DNA from: Smittia aterrima | Lineage: Eukaryota; Arthropoda; Insecta; Diptera; Chironomidae | Reading direction: 5' to 3' | Length of the DNA: 64,000 nucleotides | Assembly: GCA_033063855.1 (NCBI GenBank) | Contig: CP093830.1 | Span: 3,720,854-3,784,853, forward strand | Shown here: positions 1-12,701 of the stretch, piece after piece | Position numbering within the stretch: the first letter of the stretch is position 1 | Layout: each line of letters opens with the position of its first letter | Notes under the pieces: generated by a model | Told to the model about the DNA's origin: nothing | The model's database searches: none | The model's input: only the letters and a program-made list of their open reading frames with translations | Made by a program: the position numbers and the translations under genes

Positions 1-98
1 TCTAGTGCAGCAGACAGTAGAGTTGTTTCACCAACAGAAACTTGCATTTACACTCACGCTAACCTCCCACACTCTCTTCTGAAGTAACGTCTGTTCAC

Positions 99-503
99 CT
101 TTTTGTCGCAGAAGTAAAATGTAATCGGAACATAAGCGATGAAGTGAATAAACATGTAAAGGATCGATGTTAAGTCAATTAATCTGCTGTCGATGACGAA
201 GAAGACTTGAATCACGTTGGAGATGATACAGAACTGTAGAAACTGCATTGACGATATCGACAACGTGATCACTGTGACGACCAGAAGAAACCATCGTCTG
301 ATGTAAACTTTAATTGTACGCTCGGAGCAATCAAAATTTAAAATGATGTCATCGATGATTTTATTTTCAGTACTCGACAACTTATTTTCTTCGCTCAAGA
401 GTTGAAGAGAATAAATTTGATTTAGACGAACGAATTCTTGATCGGAAACTGTTTTAGCGAAAACTGAAGAGAATTTCTTTTTACGATAATATTTAAACGA
501 CAT
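99..503 (-). CDS. FLVCR/DIRC2-like MFS transporter, first coding exon (partial)
   Basis: This is the N-terminal 135 codons of a membrane transporter on the minus strand. It starts at the ATG at 503 and ends at a good donor (AAG before GTGAAC, GT at 98-97) in phase 0. The rest of the gene lies beyond the left edge. A basic cytoplasmic N-terminus is followed by an RRW motif that enters the first hydrophobic helix, then an ISN motif and a second helix ending in CDKK. This order (RRW, helix, ISN, helix with Y-P-type kinks, D-K) is characteristic of the FLVCR1/2 and DIRC2 branch of the major facilitator superfamily, whose members move haem, choline or related small molecules. Which subtype it is cannot be decided from two helices. 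Reading past the donor gives a short tail and a stop, which supports the splice. Confidence 0.6.
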
Positions 504-2326
504 CGCACAATCTGTAACAAAACTGAGTTATCAAATGATAAAATCTTTTGTTTTATATCAAAGAAGAATGAAAGTTAAGAGCAGTTAGAGAACGAAATTA
601 ATTTAAGAACTTTTATCTTCTTCACAAGGAAATCAAATTAGTCAAACTTTCGAGTCTTTGAAGAGTCCACTCAAAGTCCAAAGTAACCTTCGACTTCCTA
701 AGAAAAATCCCTTAAAAACTATTTTTAGCTACGATTATGCACTGAAAGACGAAGGTTTGAACTTGAGAGATAAGAAAGGGATGATGATTGTTTTACGATT
801 CATTTCATGCGTCACGTGTACCTTCTTGTCATTTCAAGATTTCTTTTAAGACGTAGCGTAAGCGCTCAACGTAGCATTTTGTTTGCCTTCCATCTCTTTC
901 GCTCACCCATCGTAAAATATCGTATATCCATGTTGGCTGTATTGCTCGTTGTTCTCAACAAAACAAATCACGATATTTTATTTTCCGTCTGCCGTCGGGT
1001 TTTGTCGTTGTGATTCGCACGAAAAAGCAGCGCTCGAGAAACACTTTTCTCTCCTCGTTTGTAAACATCAACAAATATCAACAGCTGAGCGACGCTACTT
1101 GCTTGTATTACTCTCTAGTATTACTCTTGACTGCTTCGTGACGATGTATTAACACAGAAAGTTTTCATTTTCATTCGCCACTCATTCAACAGACGCCAGT
1201 TAGAGAAGAAATAATCTCGGACCAAAAGTTTCTCGTTCATTTTTAAAACAAAGACTGTCTTCCTTGTTTAGATTTGATTAAGAAAAGTTCAGTAAAGTTC
1301 ATCCAGCTCGGACAGGTGAAGTGAATTCAGGTGAAAAGTGTTGACGAGTTACGCTTGAGATTGAGGAAACGTTAAGTTTGAACACAAAGAAAACAAGTTT
1401 TGCGTACTCGGAGGTCATATTCTGCTTGTGAGTCAAGGATTCCGATGCTCGTCGCTGGCATGAACTAAAGTTTAAGAAAAAAAAATTTAATTAAAAAAGA
1501 ACAAAACATAAAAGATTATAGATACGACGCAGTAAGGAAGAAAGTGTAAGTGACATTCCCTCATCATAAATCTTTGATATTAATATGCCTCGAATGCCAA
1601 ACAAATGCTAAACAAAACAAACTGATAACAAAAATTTCTCGGTTACTATTGTTTGACAATAACAGCCTCTCACATTTGTGTGGGTGGGTTCATTTGGTTG
1701 CTGACAAAAATGACAAACTACAAATTAATATTTCTGACACTGAAGTGCAGTCACAACAATGTGATACAAAGTCAAACGAAACAGTTATCGATTTCGTGCA
1801 TTCTGGTTTGTGAGAGTTTGTTAGTAACGAACATAAATAGAAAAGTGTTCCCAGAGGTGGTCGACCATATCGTAATTGATAATGTGACCCTCAGTTAAAA
1901 CTAATAATCATCAAATAGAATTTTGATGAAAGCAATTAGTTCATGGTTGTGACTCAGTCATGAAAATTCAATTTCACTTCCATAATTTCCTTTTCATTTC
2001 CTCAGTTTTCTGATTCTTATCGCAATCAACATTTCATCTCAGTTTCCACGCTAACATCCGCTTGAACATCGATCGATAGCATCGCCGCTGTTTGCAATGC
2101 ATTTTCTCTGAACCGATAAGATTGAAATGTTTACTCGACGCCCTTGAGGCGATTTTCATTCTTTTCTTTACGCGAAACTCGTTAGTAAATGTTTTGTGCG
2201 AAATTAAATGGGGAAGAGGAACGACAACAACTTGTCTGAGGTCGTTAGACTTTTCACTGACTCATTGAGAGAGAAAACAAGAACGACACATTTAAAATAT
2301 TTTATTCTGTTTTTCCGACAGCAATC
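504..2326. other. Intergenic, divergent promoter region
   Basis: No coding exon could be supported on either strand. The stretch separates the minus-strand FLVCR-like gene from the plus-strand MFSD8 gene, so it must hold both promoters. Short open frames here (for example 1550-1813) have no recognisable motifs and AT-driven composition. Confidence 0.5.
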
Positions 2327-4164
2327 ATGACTGAGACGAACGAAGCAGCAAGCACGGCTGAAAACTGTGATAAAAATGAAACAAAGCAAGGTCAGCTGCT
2401 CGCGCTGGAAACGGATGGCGAGAAGAAGGAGCGGTATCGTTCACTTAAAATTGTTTACTTTACGATGTTCCTGATAAGCCTCGGGTTCTCCATCGTCCTG
2501 ACTGGAATCTGGCCTTATCTTGATAAGGTGCGTGACTCATTGCTCTCCGCTCGTGATGCGACATATCTAATTTGCTTATCTTGTTTTAGCTCGACCCACA
2601 CGCGGGAAAAGAATTCATGGGATTTATTGTCGCTGCGAATCCTCTAGGACAAATGATTTTCTCTCCGCTCTTCGGGTGGTGGTCGAATAAATTAAAATCA
2701 ATTCGAGTTCCTTTGCTTGCGTCGATGGGAATCTTCTGTATAAGTAGTGCTCTCTACTCGTCACTTGATTTACTCAAAGAAGATGTCAAGTATTGGATGT
2801 TCATCGCTCGTTTCTTCGTTGGTGTTTCAAGTGCAAATATCGCTGTGTGTCGTGCTTATGTCTCCGCGGCTACAACACTAAAAGAAAGAACAAACTCAGT
2901 GTCGATGATGAGCTTAGCACAAGTTCTTGGCTTTGTTATTGGGCCAGCACTTCAAGCAGCAGTGACTCCACTTGGAACAGATGGTTTTCTCTTTATGAAC
3001 ACTTTTGTCATCAACATGTATACTGCCAGTGGATGGTGCAATGTCTTGTTGGGAGTCATCAATTTCTTAATGTTCCTACCGTGTTTCTTCAAAGATCGAC
3101 GCATTGCCGCCAGAGAGCAAATGATTCTTCAGGGAAAAACGACTGAGAAGGAAACTTGGAAGAACACGAAACCTGACTACGCCACTTCGTTTACTTTGAT
3201 ATTATCCTTCTTCGTAATTGTCTTCAATTTTGTGTTGCTTGGTGAGTCTCCTTTTGCTTTGCATTGTCAAACTTTCAATTACCAAAATTATTTTTTTTAG
3301 AAACATTGGGTTCGTCTCTAACGATGGATCAGTTTGCATGGTCGAAGTCAGAAGCTCTTTATTATGTCGGAATTCTCATGTCGGGTGGAGCTTTCATTGC
3401 ATGTATCGCCTTCGGCTTAATCTCGACATTAAGCAAAAGATTTAAAGAGAGCAACGTTCTGATTTGGGGAGGCTTCTTCATGATGGTCATTGGCCGACTC
3501 GTCGTTATGCCCTATCGTGATGAATATCCCAAAATTGCTTCAGATCGTGAGTTCATGATGGAGAATGGAACAATGGGATTCTATGCTGACGACGATGAAC
3601 ATATTTTGGGTTGTCCAGTGTCGACTCAACCTTGGTGTGCAACAACTCCTGTCCTTGGATTCCCTGAGTTTATCGCTGGTTACATTTTAAGTAGCATTGG
3701 GTAAGTTCTCGAGACATTTCTTGAAAACACGTTTCTTTATCGATTTATTTCTCAGGTATCCAATTGGCGTAACTCTTATTCAAACGATTTTCTCAAAAGT
3801 CCTCGGAACACGACCTCAAGGGACTTGGATGGGTTTGTTTACTGCTGGCGGTTGCGTGAGCAGAATTCTTGGCCCTATCGCTGTCGGTAGTATCTACACT
3901 CGTTATGGAACTGCTTGGACATTTGGTATTACAATGCTAATGATGGTCTTCCCAATGATTTGGCTTTACATTCTTCGTAAACGTTTGGACGTTGAAGGAG
4001 TCGAAGCGAAAATGCTCGAGATGAAAGCTTTGAACGGCAAACTCAGCAATGGAACAAATGGAATTTCGAAAGTGAATGGTTCGAATGGTTTTATTAAAGA
4101 CAAAGCTGTGATTATTAATGAAACAAATGGTGAACAAGAACATTTCCTTGCCAATGCGAAATGA
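2327..4164 (+). CDS. MFSD8: Major facilitator superfamily domain-containing protein 8 (CLN7) homologue
   Basis: The exons are 2327-2527, 2590-3241, 3301-3700 and 3756-4164, with phases 0, 1 and 2 continuous across all junctions. They give a 553-residue protein. The family is a lysosomal 12-helix MFS protein (ceroid lipofuscinosis 7 in humans, reported to act as a chloride channel or transporter). The sequence shows a hydrophilic N-terminus and a first helix with the SLGFSIVLTGIWPYL signature. It continues with the MFS loop motif (PLFGWWSNK), an ARFFVGVSSAN helix, a long luminal loop with paired cysteines before the last helices, and a polar Asn/Gly-rich C-terminal tail with several N-x-T sites. 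Length and motif order match the family. An AATAAA lies at about 4309. The start is the first ATG of the frame and sits directly after a pyrimidine-rich tract, so a 5' UTR intron is possible. Confidence 0.9.
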
Positions 4165-6094
4165 ATCCTCGAAGATATTTTACTAAACCTTAGACGAATC
4201 AAAAAGGAATCGAAAGAATATTATTGACTGATCTTTTATTTTTTTACGATATTCGATGGTTTACTGTTAGAACTCATTTTTCATATACTTACGACTGTTA
4301 AGAAAGAAAATAAAGAAATTTTTAAAATAAAAACTTTAAGCAATAAAATAAAATTTACTTTTGACCGTTAAAAGGAAAAGTCGCGTGGCGAAAAGAAAAT
4401 TTGAAAATTTATGTTGCAGAGCATTCAAAGTGAAAGGTTCTCAGAATTTGAAACATTTTATGTGTTTCATGATTTTTCGAGGGAATTTTCATTTCAATTT
4501 GAGTTCAAGATTATTTCAGGATGATTAATTATTTTATTTCTTAAGACAACCACGCGCAATTGATCATCGCTAACAATGGAATATTTTTTTTTGCTGAATC
4601 GACATTAACTTTCAGAAGGTCAGACTTGACTTGACTTTACCAACATCTAGTTGACTCACACAAAGTTCTTTATCATCTTCACAACTTCATTTTAGAAAAC
4701 TAGTCGCCCCTGCCAAAGCGACCCTTGTATCAAACAACGCACTCTCATTGGTTGCTCGTTCAATGTTTCGTTCTCTTGCTTTTTCCCTTTTTTATGTTTT
4801 CAAAAGCCAAACACACGAAGCGACAAACAGTCGAAGGAAGAAACAAAAAAGAGAAACAAAAATTTAGTGTCAAAAAAATTTCTAACTAATGATGATGTTA
4901 AAAAATCTCAGCAGTTGATTATCGAAGTTCTGAGTGGAAGGACACAAAAAATTGATCTCAACTTTAGTTCTTAAAAAATATATAAAGCAAGACTCAGAGA
5001 ATATTTTACGAAAACAAAGAATAATAAAAATCTAAATCAAGTGACCTTCAGAGAATAGAAAGTGATAAGAGATAGCGAATAGAAATCAGGTAGGTTCAGT
5101 TGAATTTAAATGGAATAATCAAAATCGTGAATTGACATAAAGTTTATTTAAAATGTTTTTGTGGGAATTAAGAAAAGTTTAATGAGACAATGTTTAGTCA
5201 GAATTATCAAGAATTTCTCTAATTAACTAGAACTTTTTTAATTAACTAATGTTTGAGGCTGGAGTTGTTATCATCTTTAAATTAAATGATATCAGCGATT
5301 CAATCGATTCTCAATTGATACAAAACAGATCTTCAATCAATTGATTTCAATGTTTGCATTAGAAAAAGAGAAAGTTTTTTTTATTTAAATTCTTAAGTTT
5401 TGCCATTCAAACTCTTTATCAAAGAATTCTCTTCATTAAAACAAAACTTTTCTTCCAAAAAAATCATCCATGACCAATAAAAATCACATCGACTCGCTTC
5501 CATTTTTTATTGCGATTCGAATTTTTTATTTACTGCGCCTGCTCCCTCCTCTCGATGCGAACATCACTCTCATTCAGCTTCCCTCATAAAATATCCATCG
5601 AAATTATTATCACAAACAGAAAAAATGTAATCTTTCCTCGTAAAATATAATGGAACGAACAAAAAATCCCTTCAGCATTTAATCCTACACACTTTGCTAG
5701 GGCGAATCGACAGCGCTTCGTGTAACGTGGACAGAAAAAAAATATCGTTTGAGATGAAAATTACATTTTTCTCGTTCGACTCCCTTCCTCCATCCAGCAC
5801 AAAACAAAAAGAAAAAACTCGTACATAAAAATTGTAGTGGAAAAAGACCCTCGCTCAGTGTTTTCATGATGGAAATGAAATGTACAGAGTCGGGAGGTTG
5901 ACGATATTAATAAGCAGCGAACGTTGTCGCTTTCAGTCCAACACTGGCGCCGCTATTAATGAATCACAAGGAAGGGGAACGAACGTTTATATTTAATCTG
6001 AATTTTTTTTATGTCGATCTCTTCGTTTTTTATTGGCTTGCATTGCTACTGAAATTTTTATCTAAAATGGCTAACGATTTAAATTCTCCTCAGA
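4165..6094. promoter_or_regulatory. hunchback upstream region and 5' leader
   Basis: About 1.9 kb without a coding exon, made of the MFSD8 3' UTR and the region upstream of hunchback. An acceptor (ctcctcag, AG at 6092-6093) sits two bases before the hunchback ATG. A spliced 5' leader is therefore expected, as in other flies where promoter-specific leader exons join one coding exon. Unspliced RNA would carry an upstream ATG (6067) in another frame that overlaps the start, which also argues for splicing. AT-rich homopolymer tracts are frequent, and no individual factor site is claimed. Confidence 0.5.
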
Positions 6095-7831
6095 ATGCAT
6101 CAGAACTGGGACGCCACGATGACGAACGGAGCGAGTTTAGAGAAGTCGAAAATGTTTGAACAACAATCTTGGTTCAATCCTCATTCAATTAAAATCAAAG
6201 AAGAACCAACAGACTTAACATTCGCAAGACGAACACCTCCACAACAATCATCACAACAAATGTCTCCGGGATTTTCTCAGAACACGATTGACCTTCTCGA
6301 GCAAATGCCGGCTTTCCGTCAAATGGGAATCTTCAATCCTTTGACACCTCCTGGCTACTCTGGAATGATGTTTCCATCGTTTCTCAATAATCAACATATG
6401 ACTCAACCTACGACACCATCAAGAGCACAAGACTTGAGTAAGTCAAAGTCTATTACGCCACCGATGGACGTGACACCTCCCAAGTCGCCAATGCATTTAG
6501 ATCAAACGCCTGAGAAAGATGAACAACAACACTTCAATGGCCTTGACACCAGATCAGAAAGTGTTGAGTCATACGATGAAGAAAGTGATGACTACGAAGA
6601 CGATGGAATGTGTGCGAGTGGCGATAAGAATAAGAAACGAAAGAATAGCAGCAACAAACCTCGACAGTACAAATGCAAACAATGCAAGGAAGTTTTTATT
6701 TCCAAAGCTGAATTCTGGGAGCATACGCGGTCACACATTAAACCGGAAAAGATGCTGCAATGCCCAAAGTGCGCGTTCGTAACCGAGTACAAACATCATC
6801 TGGAATATCACTTAAGGAATCACTCGAGATCGAAGCCGTTCAATTGTCCGCATTGCAACTACAGCTGCGTTAACAAATCAATGCTAAATTCTCATTTGAA
6901 GTCACACTCGACCGTTTTACAATATCGATGTCTCGATTGCAACTACGCCACGAAATATTGTCATTCATTGAAACTTCATTTGAGAAAATACGCTCACAAA
7001 CCTGATATCGTCTTGAACTTGGATGGAACACCGAATCCACTTCCGATTATCGATGTTTATGGCACGAGACGTGGACCAAAAAGCAAGTCGACAACTTCAA
7101 AGCTGCTGGCGGAAATCGAAAAGAACCAAGCACAGCAACAATCTCATAAATCGCAATTATCACCTCCGTTGACTCCATCGAATTGTTCATTGCCAACAAA
7201 CCAAACGAGCTCAATTTCGAAAACGCCACCCTCGAGTCTTTTGCCTTCAAATGCAGCAATGATGGTTCACAACATGCTACAGAACAAAATGTCTCTCTTC
7301 CCCTTATACATTTCCAATTTCCAAATGCTAGCGGCTCATCAGCAACAACAGCAACAACTACAGCAGCAACAGAGCGAGATGATGTTGGATGACTTCGAGG
7401 AAAACAACGTCAAGTCTGAAGAAGCCGACACGAACTTTGTTGAGAACTCGCCGGAGAAGAAGAAACAGACGCCGGCAAAGAGTCGAACAAAGCGGAAGGG
7501 CAAAGCTTTCAAGTTCGAGGAAAAAATCAATTCTCCAATCGATCAATTCGATTCAAACGACGAATGCGAAGTTAATGAAAGCGCATCAACATCGAAACCG
7601 CTAGAAATCGAGAAGGTGACGTCATCGGCTAACCATGTGAATGATTCCGTATCAGCTTCGGATCACGAGTGTAAGTTCTGTGGAATCATTTTCAAGGACA
7701 ATGTTTTATTCTCGCTACATATCGGCTATCACTCGCTTGGCGACGACCCGTTCAAATGCAACATGTGCGGCACGAAGACAGAAGACAAAATTCAATTCTT
7801 CTTGCACATTGCCAAGTTTCCGCATTCATAG
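6095..7831 (+). CDS. hb: Hunchback zinc-finger transcription factor
   Basis: One uninterrupted coding exon of 578 codons, as is usual for hunchback. The N-terminus MHQNWD matches the conserved MQNW start. An A-box-like FNPLTPPG block lies near residue 80 and an acidic Ser/Asp-rich stretch at 153-170. Four tandem C2H2 fingers follow (Cys/His at 194/197/210/214, 223/226/239/243, 251/254/267/271, 279/282/295/301), with the diagnostic IKPEKMLQCPKC and CVNKSMLNSH blocks. Next come YGTRRGPKS, a glutamine run at 416-426 and a basic segment near 460-470. The C-terminal Ikaros-type finger pair (526-546 and 555-577), used for dimerisation, ends the protein. The second C-terminal finger has the wide H-x5-H spacing seen in the family. 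In other insects it is a gap gene and temporal neuroblast factor that represses or activates through poly-A/T-like sites. AATAAA is at about 8223. Confidence 0.97.
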   Translation: MHQNWDATMTNGASLEKSKMFEQQSWFNPHSIKIKEEPTDLTFARRTPPQQSSQQMSPGFSQNTIDLLEQMPAFRQMGIFNPLTPPGYSGMMFPSFLNNQHMTQPTTPSRAQDLSKSKSITPPMDVTPPKSPMHLDQTPEKDEQQHFNGLDTRSESVESYDEESDDYEDDGMCASGDKNKKRKNSSNKPRQYKCKQCKEVFISKAEFWEHTRSHIKPEKMLQCPKCAFVTEYKHHLEYHLRNHSRSKPFNCPHCNYSCVNKSMLNSHLKSHSTVLQYRCLDCNYATKYCHSLKLHLRKYAHKPDIVLNLDGTPNPLPIIDVYGTRRGPKSKSTTSKLLAEIEKNQAQQQSHKSQLSPPLTPSNCSLPTNQTSSISKTPPSSLLPSNAAMMVHNMLQNKMSLFPLYISNFQMLAAHQQQQQQLQQQQSEMMLDDFEENNVKSEEADTNFVENSPEKKKQTPAKSRTKRKGKAFKFEEKINSPIDQFDSNDECEVNESASTSKPLEIEKVTSSANHVNDSVSASDHECKFCGIIFKDNVLFSLHIGYHSLGDDPFKCNMCGTKTEDKIQFFLHIAKFPHS

Positions 7832-10800
7832 TTTGATATCAACGCGCATGCTCGCCCGTAAAATGGCTACGTTCAATTTTTATTTATTTCAATTTAATTT
7901 ATTTTTCGAAGAACCTAGTCAAGGTTTGATTATCGTTAACAAAGTTTTCGTCGTTTTAAACCCATCGCGAGTAACGAAACCAAATTTCTTAGATTTCCCA
8001 AAAAAAAAAGTTTTTGTATTCGAAGACTGAATGTGTGTTGATTAGAAAGTAAAATTAGTTTAGTGTGCCAAAGAGCAAAGAAATCAAAATGGGACGAATC
8101 GAATAATGTAAAGTGAAGTTCAAATGATTTGAGACATTTCTCTAATCTTCTGACTTGACTCTCGATCGTCTCAAGCTGTCAAGTAACAAATTGTTTGATC
8201 TCAAGTCGACAAAACGCAATACAATAAAACAAAATCAGGATTATTTAGAAGTTAAGTAAGATCTCTTGTAAACTTAATAATTTATTCATCTTTAAAACTC
8301 GTTCAAACATGTAATTATCTTAAGAGTGTTCGAAAAAGAAATATTTTCTAAATAAAAGAAGAGAAATTTGCTGCTTTTCCAAACTCAAAATCGTTTCGTC
8401 TTAATTGACAATTCATATTTCTAACACCGAATGACATTTGACATTTCGGGGCGAGGACTCTTGCAGCTTCCATAAAAATAAATAAAAACAAATTCAAATG
8501 CTCCTTCTTATAATAAACGCGTGCCGAAGAAGTCGCAGGAACGATCTTTCTTAGAAGAAATGCGACCCTCGAACAAATCTTTATGATTTTTCTTTTCCCT
8601 CTTCCGCATTTTCTCAAATTTTAATTTTACTCAAAAGACGAAGGGACGGAAGAAGAAGCCGTCTCGACAGTTGACACGTGGTTAAATTATTATATTTAAA
8701 TTAACTATTCATTTGACGACGAGGCAGGCTTGTGCTGGGTTCAACTGACGATTATATCTTCATGAGAGTGTAAGGACTCGTAGGTCGGAGGTCGCGTTGA
8801 GTTTAAGAAAATGTTTACTCGTGTTGAAGAATGTTTGTTGATACTCGAAACGACGAAAGTTTCATCTCATTAGAGAAAGCGATTTTTCTTTTATTTTAAA
8901 GAATGATAAATCGAAAAGATTTAATCTCAATCGAGTCCACACCTAAAATTATTTATTCAATTGGAAACGATAATTCCGCTGTAATCTCATCAAGCTCAAC
9001 ATCGACCTTTAACTGCTGATTGCTGATTAGCAAAGAGAAAATGTGTCGATCGCTTCAAATTTGGCGAGAAATTGTTCGATGTCAACGAGTGTCAACATAA
9101 TCTGCTTAAGACGAGTGGCACGAAGCGTCATGAGAGGTCGTTAAAGATCATTCATGCTTCTTTAAATTTCCAAAAGCCTTAGACCGACGTCCGTTGAAAA
9201 GACATTATCGTTGTCTCGAAGAAATGCACATCTGACTTCGTCCCCCGTCTAACACCAGAGAGGAACCCAATTGTCCCATGAAAATTCTATTTATAAAGTT
9301 TTTATTTTGCATGTTTCAACGGAGAGTGGAAGCTGGAACTTTACTTTTATTTCATATCCATCGATTGTGGCCTTTTAACTCTCGGCAACCGATGGACAGA
9401 TGTTTTTTTTTTCCTTTGGTCCTTTTTTGTTGGGGGTAGTTTTCACAAAATATTCGAGAGCGAGAGTAGCGTCAGCAAAACCCTAAGCCTCATGCCAACC
9501 TTCTCGTTTTGTATTTTATTAATTTTTACGTTCGTCGCAGCAGATTGAAATTGTCCTTTGAAAAGATTTCTTTTCGTCATCATCTTCACAACAACCACCG
9601 GTCACTTTTATTGGTTCATTACAGATTTTTCTTGTTTCTTTTAAACGACTCTCCGAGAGATATCCTGTGCGTGTGTGTTTGGATCGGATTACACATTTTC
9701 TTGAGGACACATTTCAAAACACAGATGATCGACGAACGTCTTTCAGTTTCAACGTCAATTGGACGTAACTCACGATTAAGATTGGAGATGTTTATCGACC
9801 GCTCGTTATCGCATTTTCATCGCTGCTCAAGATTATCCACGGACCATTAAGAATGCCACGGAGCTTCATCATCAATCTTTCGCTCAGCGAAAAAAAAAGG
9901 AAACCTCAAACCTATAGAACTCCGCCAACCGCCGTGAGTCTTGTGTGCACATTTTTCTCCCCCGAAAACAGATGCATGAGTTCACAGAAAAATAAAAGTA
10001 TCGAAATGAAAAGGCTCACCGAGCAAATAGCTCTCATCTAATTTCTCTATAAAGACATGAAGGATGATTTTTCAGTTTTTCTTTTTCATCTGAAATTTGT
10101 GTCCTTAGCAATATTTGTTATTTTTTTAGCATCTCTGTCCGTTTATGCCATTGTTCGGAGAGACCTTCTCTCGACTCCCATGCACCAACCGATTATTTAT
10201 TAATTTTTAATAGATTGGAAAAAATGTGCAATCTGCTATGGCTTCGACTTGGCGTCTGTCTTTCGTTTTGAATGACGAAAAGCCGGATCAGCTGATGATA
10301 ATGAATGTTTGTGAAACCATAAGTAACCGAACGGTTGATTGAAGACTTTCTTTGTCACATTTTTTACGGCAACTTGAAGACATTAAAAAGGTTTCAATAG
10401 AGAAAACTTGAAGACATTAAATGACTTATCATCGTCCAAGGAATTTTAAACGATTGACAATATTTTTTAACGAGGAATCGAGTGATTGAAGCCAGGCCTT
10501 TTAGTAAACAGCTCGTTAAACTTTTTTAAATGTAAAAACGATTAAGAAATTTATCGCAAAATAAAATACTTTGGACGATGATTAGGTCAAACAATTTGAA
10601 CTCAAACTTTCTCTTCTCCTCTTACACTCGCAAACCGGATGAAGTCCTTTAAACAGCTTCCACAAACTGTCACTCTCAGTCATCGATTTCATCTTCCAGT
10701 TCCAACTAATCCTTTTCAGCTCGAGAATTTTTATCGAATTGCAGAATCAGATTTCTCTTCGTTTGTGATCTCGAGCCAAAAACAGGTAAATCACCCGAAA

Positions 10801-11834
10801 GAATCAAACCACATTTTCTTTATTCATAAAAAATCTTCACCTGCCTTTGTAAATCATCAACAAACAGCAAACCTGTATCGCATTTCTCGCATGCAAGACG
10901 CTCGTTCATTCACTCGCAATTCTCATTTTTTTTTTGTGAGGAGATTAAACTCGAGTCGTTGCTACTGGGCCATTTTACGGATGTAACGAAATCTTTCTTT
11001 CCCTTCGTCAAAAAAATAAACTCGAGGGGTTGGATTTTTTATGGAAAAAGATTTTTTTATAAAAGTGTTTTCACACATTATGTCATGATTACACAATAAA
11101 AGCCTCCGTCTATGAGTCAAGTGGGGTTAAGCGGTGAATCAGATTATATTACAATCCGAGGGTAATTGATAGTTCGAGGGACGGAACCATTTTTTATAAA
11201 CGAGAACTTTTTTTATTCGTCAATAAAAAAACTGTTGCTCGAGGGTTCGAGGAGGGTTGAGTCATGTCAATGGCGCAACAAATGAAATGTTTGATCTACT
11301 TGTTGATGGAAAAATTCAACTGGCTGAGCAGCAGGTAACTTTATGCTAATTAGGCCAGACCCGTTAGACGAAAAAGGGTTTGGGCATGCACAAAGTCGAG
11401 CTCTTTTTGTCATTATCCGTTTATGCTGCTGAAGTTAAGACACGACAAAGCTATGACGACAGTTAACTTTATGACTGAGAATTATGAACCAAATTACTTT
11501 TTATGAAGGTCACTTCTAAGAAGTCAGTTTTGCGTTTTTATGACGTGAAATTTTTCCCTTTGCTTTGTAATTTTTTAGGGAAAGGATTATTAGAAAGTTC
11601 TGTTAGTTTCGAAGGAAAAGAAATATTTCTAAGTCAAATGCTTTTTGACTCTTTTACGGTAAAAAAAATTAAGAAACTTTCCAGTAATTTCTGTGTTTTT
11701 TTATAATTTACCTGATCTTGAAGAATAAGAAAATTGATGGTCTGCCATTTTATTCTTTCAATTTCCACGCGTAAAATTATCTTCTCAGTCGCAAAACTTC
11801 ATTTAGAGAAAAAGGTTATCGCAAGTAATAAAAA
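7832..11834. promoter_or_regulatory. Gene-free 4 kb downstream of hunchback
   Basis: Neither strand carries a convincing coding exon. The open frames present (9509-9850, 10639-10986) lack motifs and follow local AT composition. The first few hundred bases are hunchback 3' UTR. The rest is a candidate home for hunchback enhancers or for the control region of the downstream membrane-protein array. The assignment is by position only. Confidence 0.4.
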
Positions 11835-12393
11835 ATGAAAGAGAGTCGAAAAGTTTTTATTCTTCTATCGATTGCTCTGATTACGAACTTCATTTCAATT
11901 ATATTTGCACACAATTCGTTTTTCGGAGGAATCCTGAAGATTAAATCAAATTATGGAAATATCCGTAAGCGAATTTTTAATGAATAATCATAAGAAAAAT
12001 ATTCTTTTCATGTTTTTCAAGTCGTTAATGTTATTGGATTAACATTCTTGTACGGCAGCTACATCCTCGCTCAAAGAATTATTAAGGTAGATGAAAAATC
12101 TCTTTACCATCTTGAACTTCAACTTTTTAATTATTCAGAGAAATCGTGAACGGATTTTGGCTTGGCTTCTCATTGGATTCATCAGCAATTTCTGGATCGT
12201 CTTGAGTGTTTATGAAATGCCATCGATTTGGAGAATCTTTTCAAGTGTTGTTTTAATGCTTTGGTGGATATCTACCATGATTTACTTCTCCTTCTTATTA
12301 ATACTGAAGAAGAAACTAAATTTGTCAGAAATGGAAAAAGCAGATAAATCAGAGAAAACTTCATTTTCGGCTGCGATCTTAATTACGCGTTGA
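11835..12393 (+). CDS. Small four-helix membrane protein, array copy 1
   Basis: The exons are 11835-11964, 12022-12086 and 12139-12393 (phases 1, 0), giving 149 residues. I do not recognise the family with certainty. It resembles the small insect-specific four-transmembrane families (DUF4728-like) that are often tandemly duplicated in flies and mosquitoes. Four hydrophobic stretches are visible: after the N-terminal SRKV, around LTFLYGSYILA, after ERILAWL, and in the last third. The tail is charged and Lys/Glu/Ser-rich. It is the most diverged of the four copies: it lacks the FEIG-type residues in exon 2 and the acidic block after helix 4. The shared start region, splice phases and ITR-type C-terminus show common descent with the next three genes. 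Confidence 0.7.
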
Positions 12394-12701
12394 GCAAAAA
12401 AAAATTAAAATAATAAAACAGTTGTTGATATTATCTTGAGTTCAATGAATTATCGTTTACAGACACGTTTGATCAAAAACTTCATCAGAGAACGAAGAAA
12501 TTCGTCTTAAGTGAGTAAACGACGAATAATTTATTGAACGATGAACATGAGGCTCGTGTCATACGATTCTCGTGTCACAAGCTCAACATTTGACAACTGA
12601 AATTAAATTGATCCTTCGTAGTTTTTTGCTACTTTCATTCGTTCACTTTTCAGTCGCGAATGATCATTTGAAAAGAAAAGTTTATTACAGAAAAATAAAT
12701 A

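Noticed and set aside
5959..6159. Upstream frame overlapping the hunchback start
   Set aside because: Lies mostly in the predicted 5' UTR intron. Its peptide is a hydrophobic AT artefact, and the acceptor just before the hunchback ATG removes it.
7339..7546. Cys/Leu-rich minus-strand frames
   Set aside because: Shadows of the hunchback CAG (glutamine) repeat read in antisense.
9509..9850. 113-codon plus-strand frame downstream of hunchback
   Set aside because: No recognisable domain, composition follows local sequence, and it is not bounded by convincing splice sites.
10639..10986. 115-codon plus-strand frame
   Set aside because: Low-information sequence with no motif or neighbouring exon in phase.
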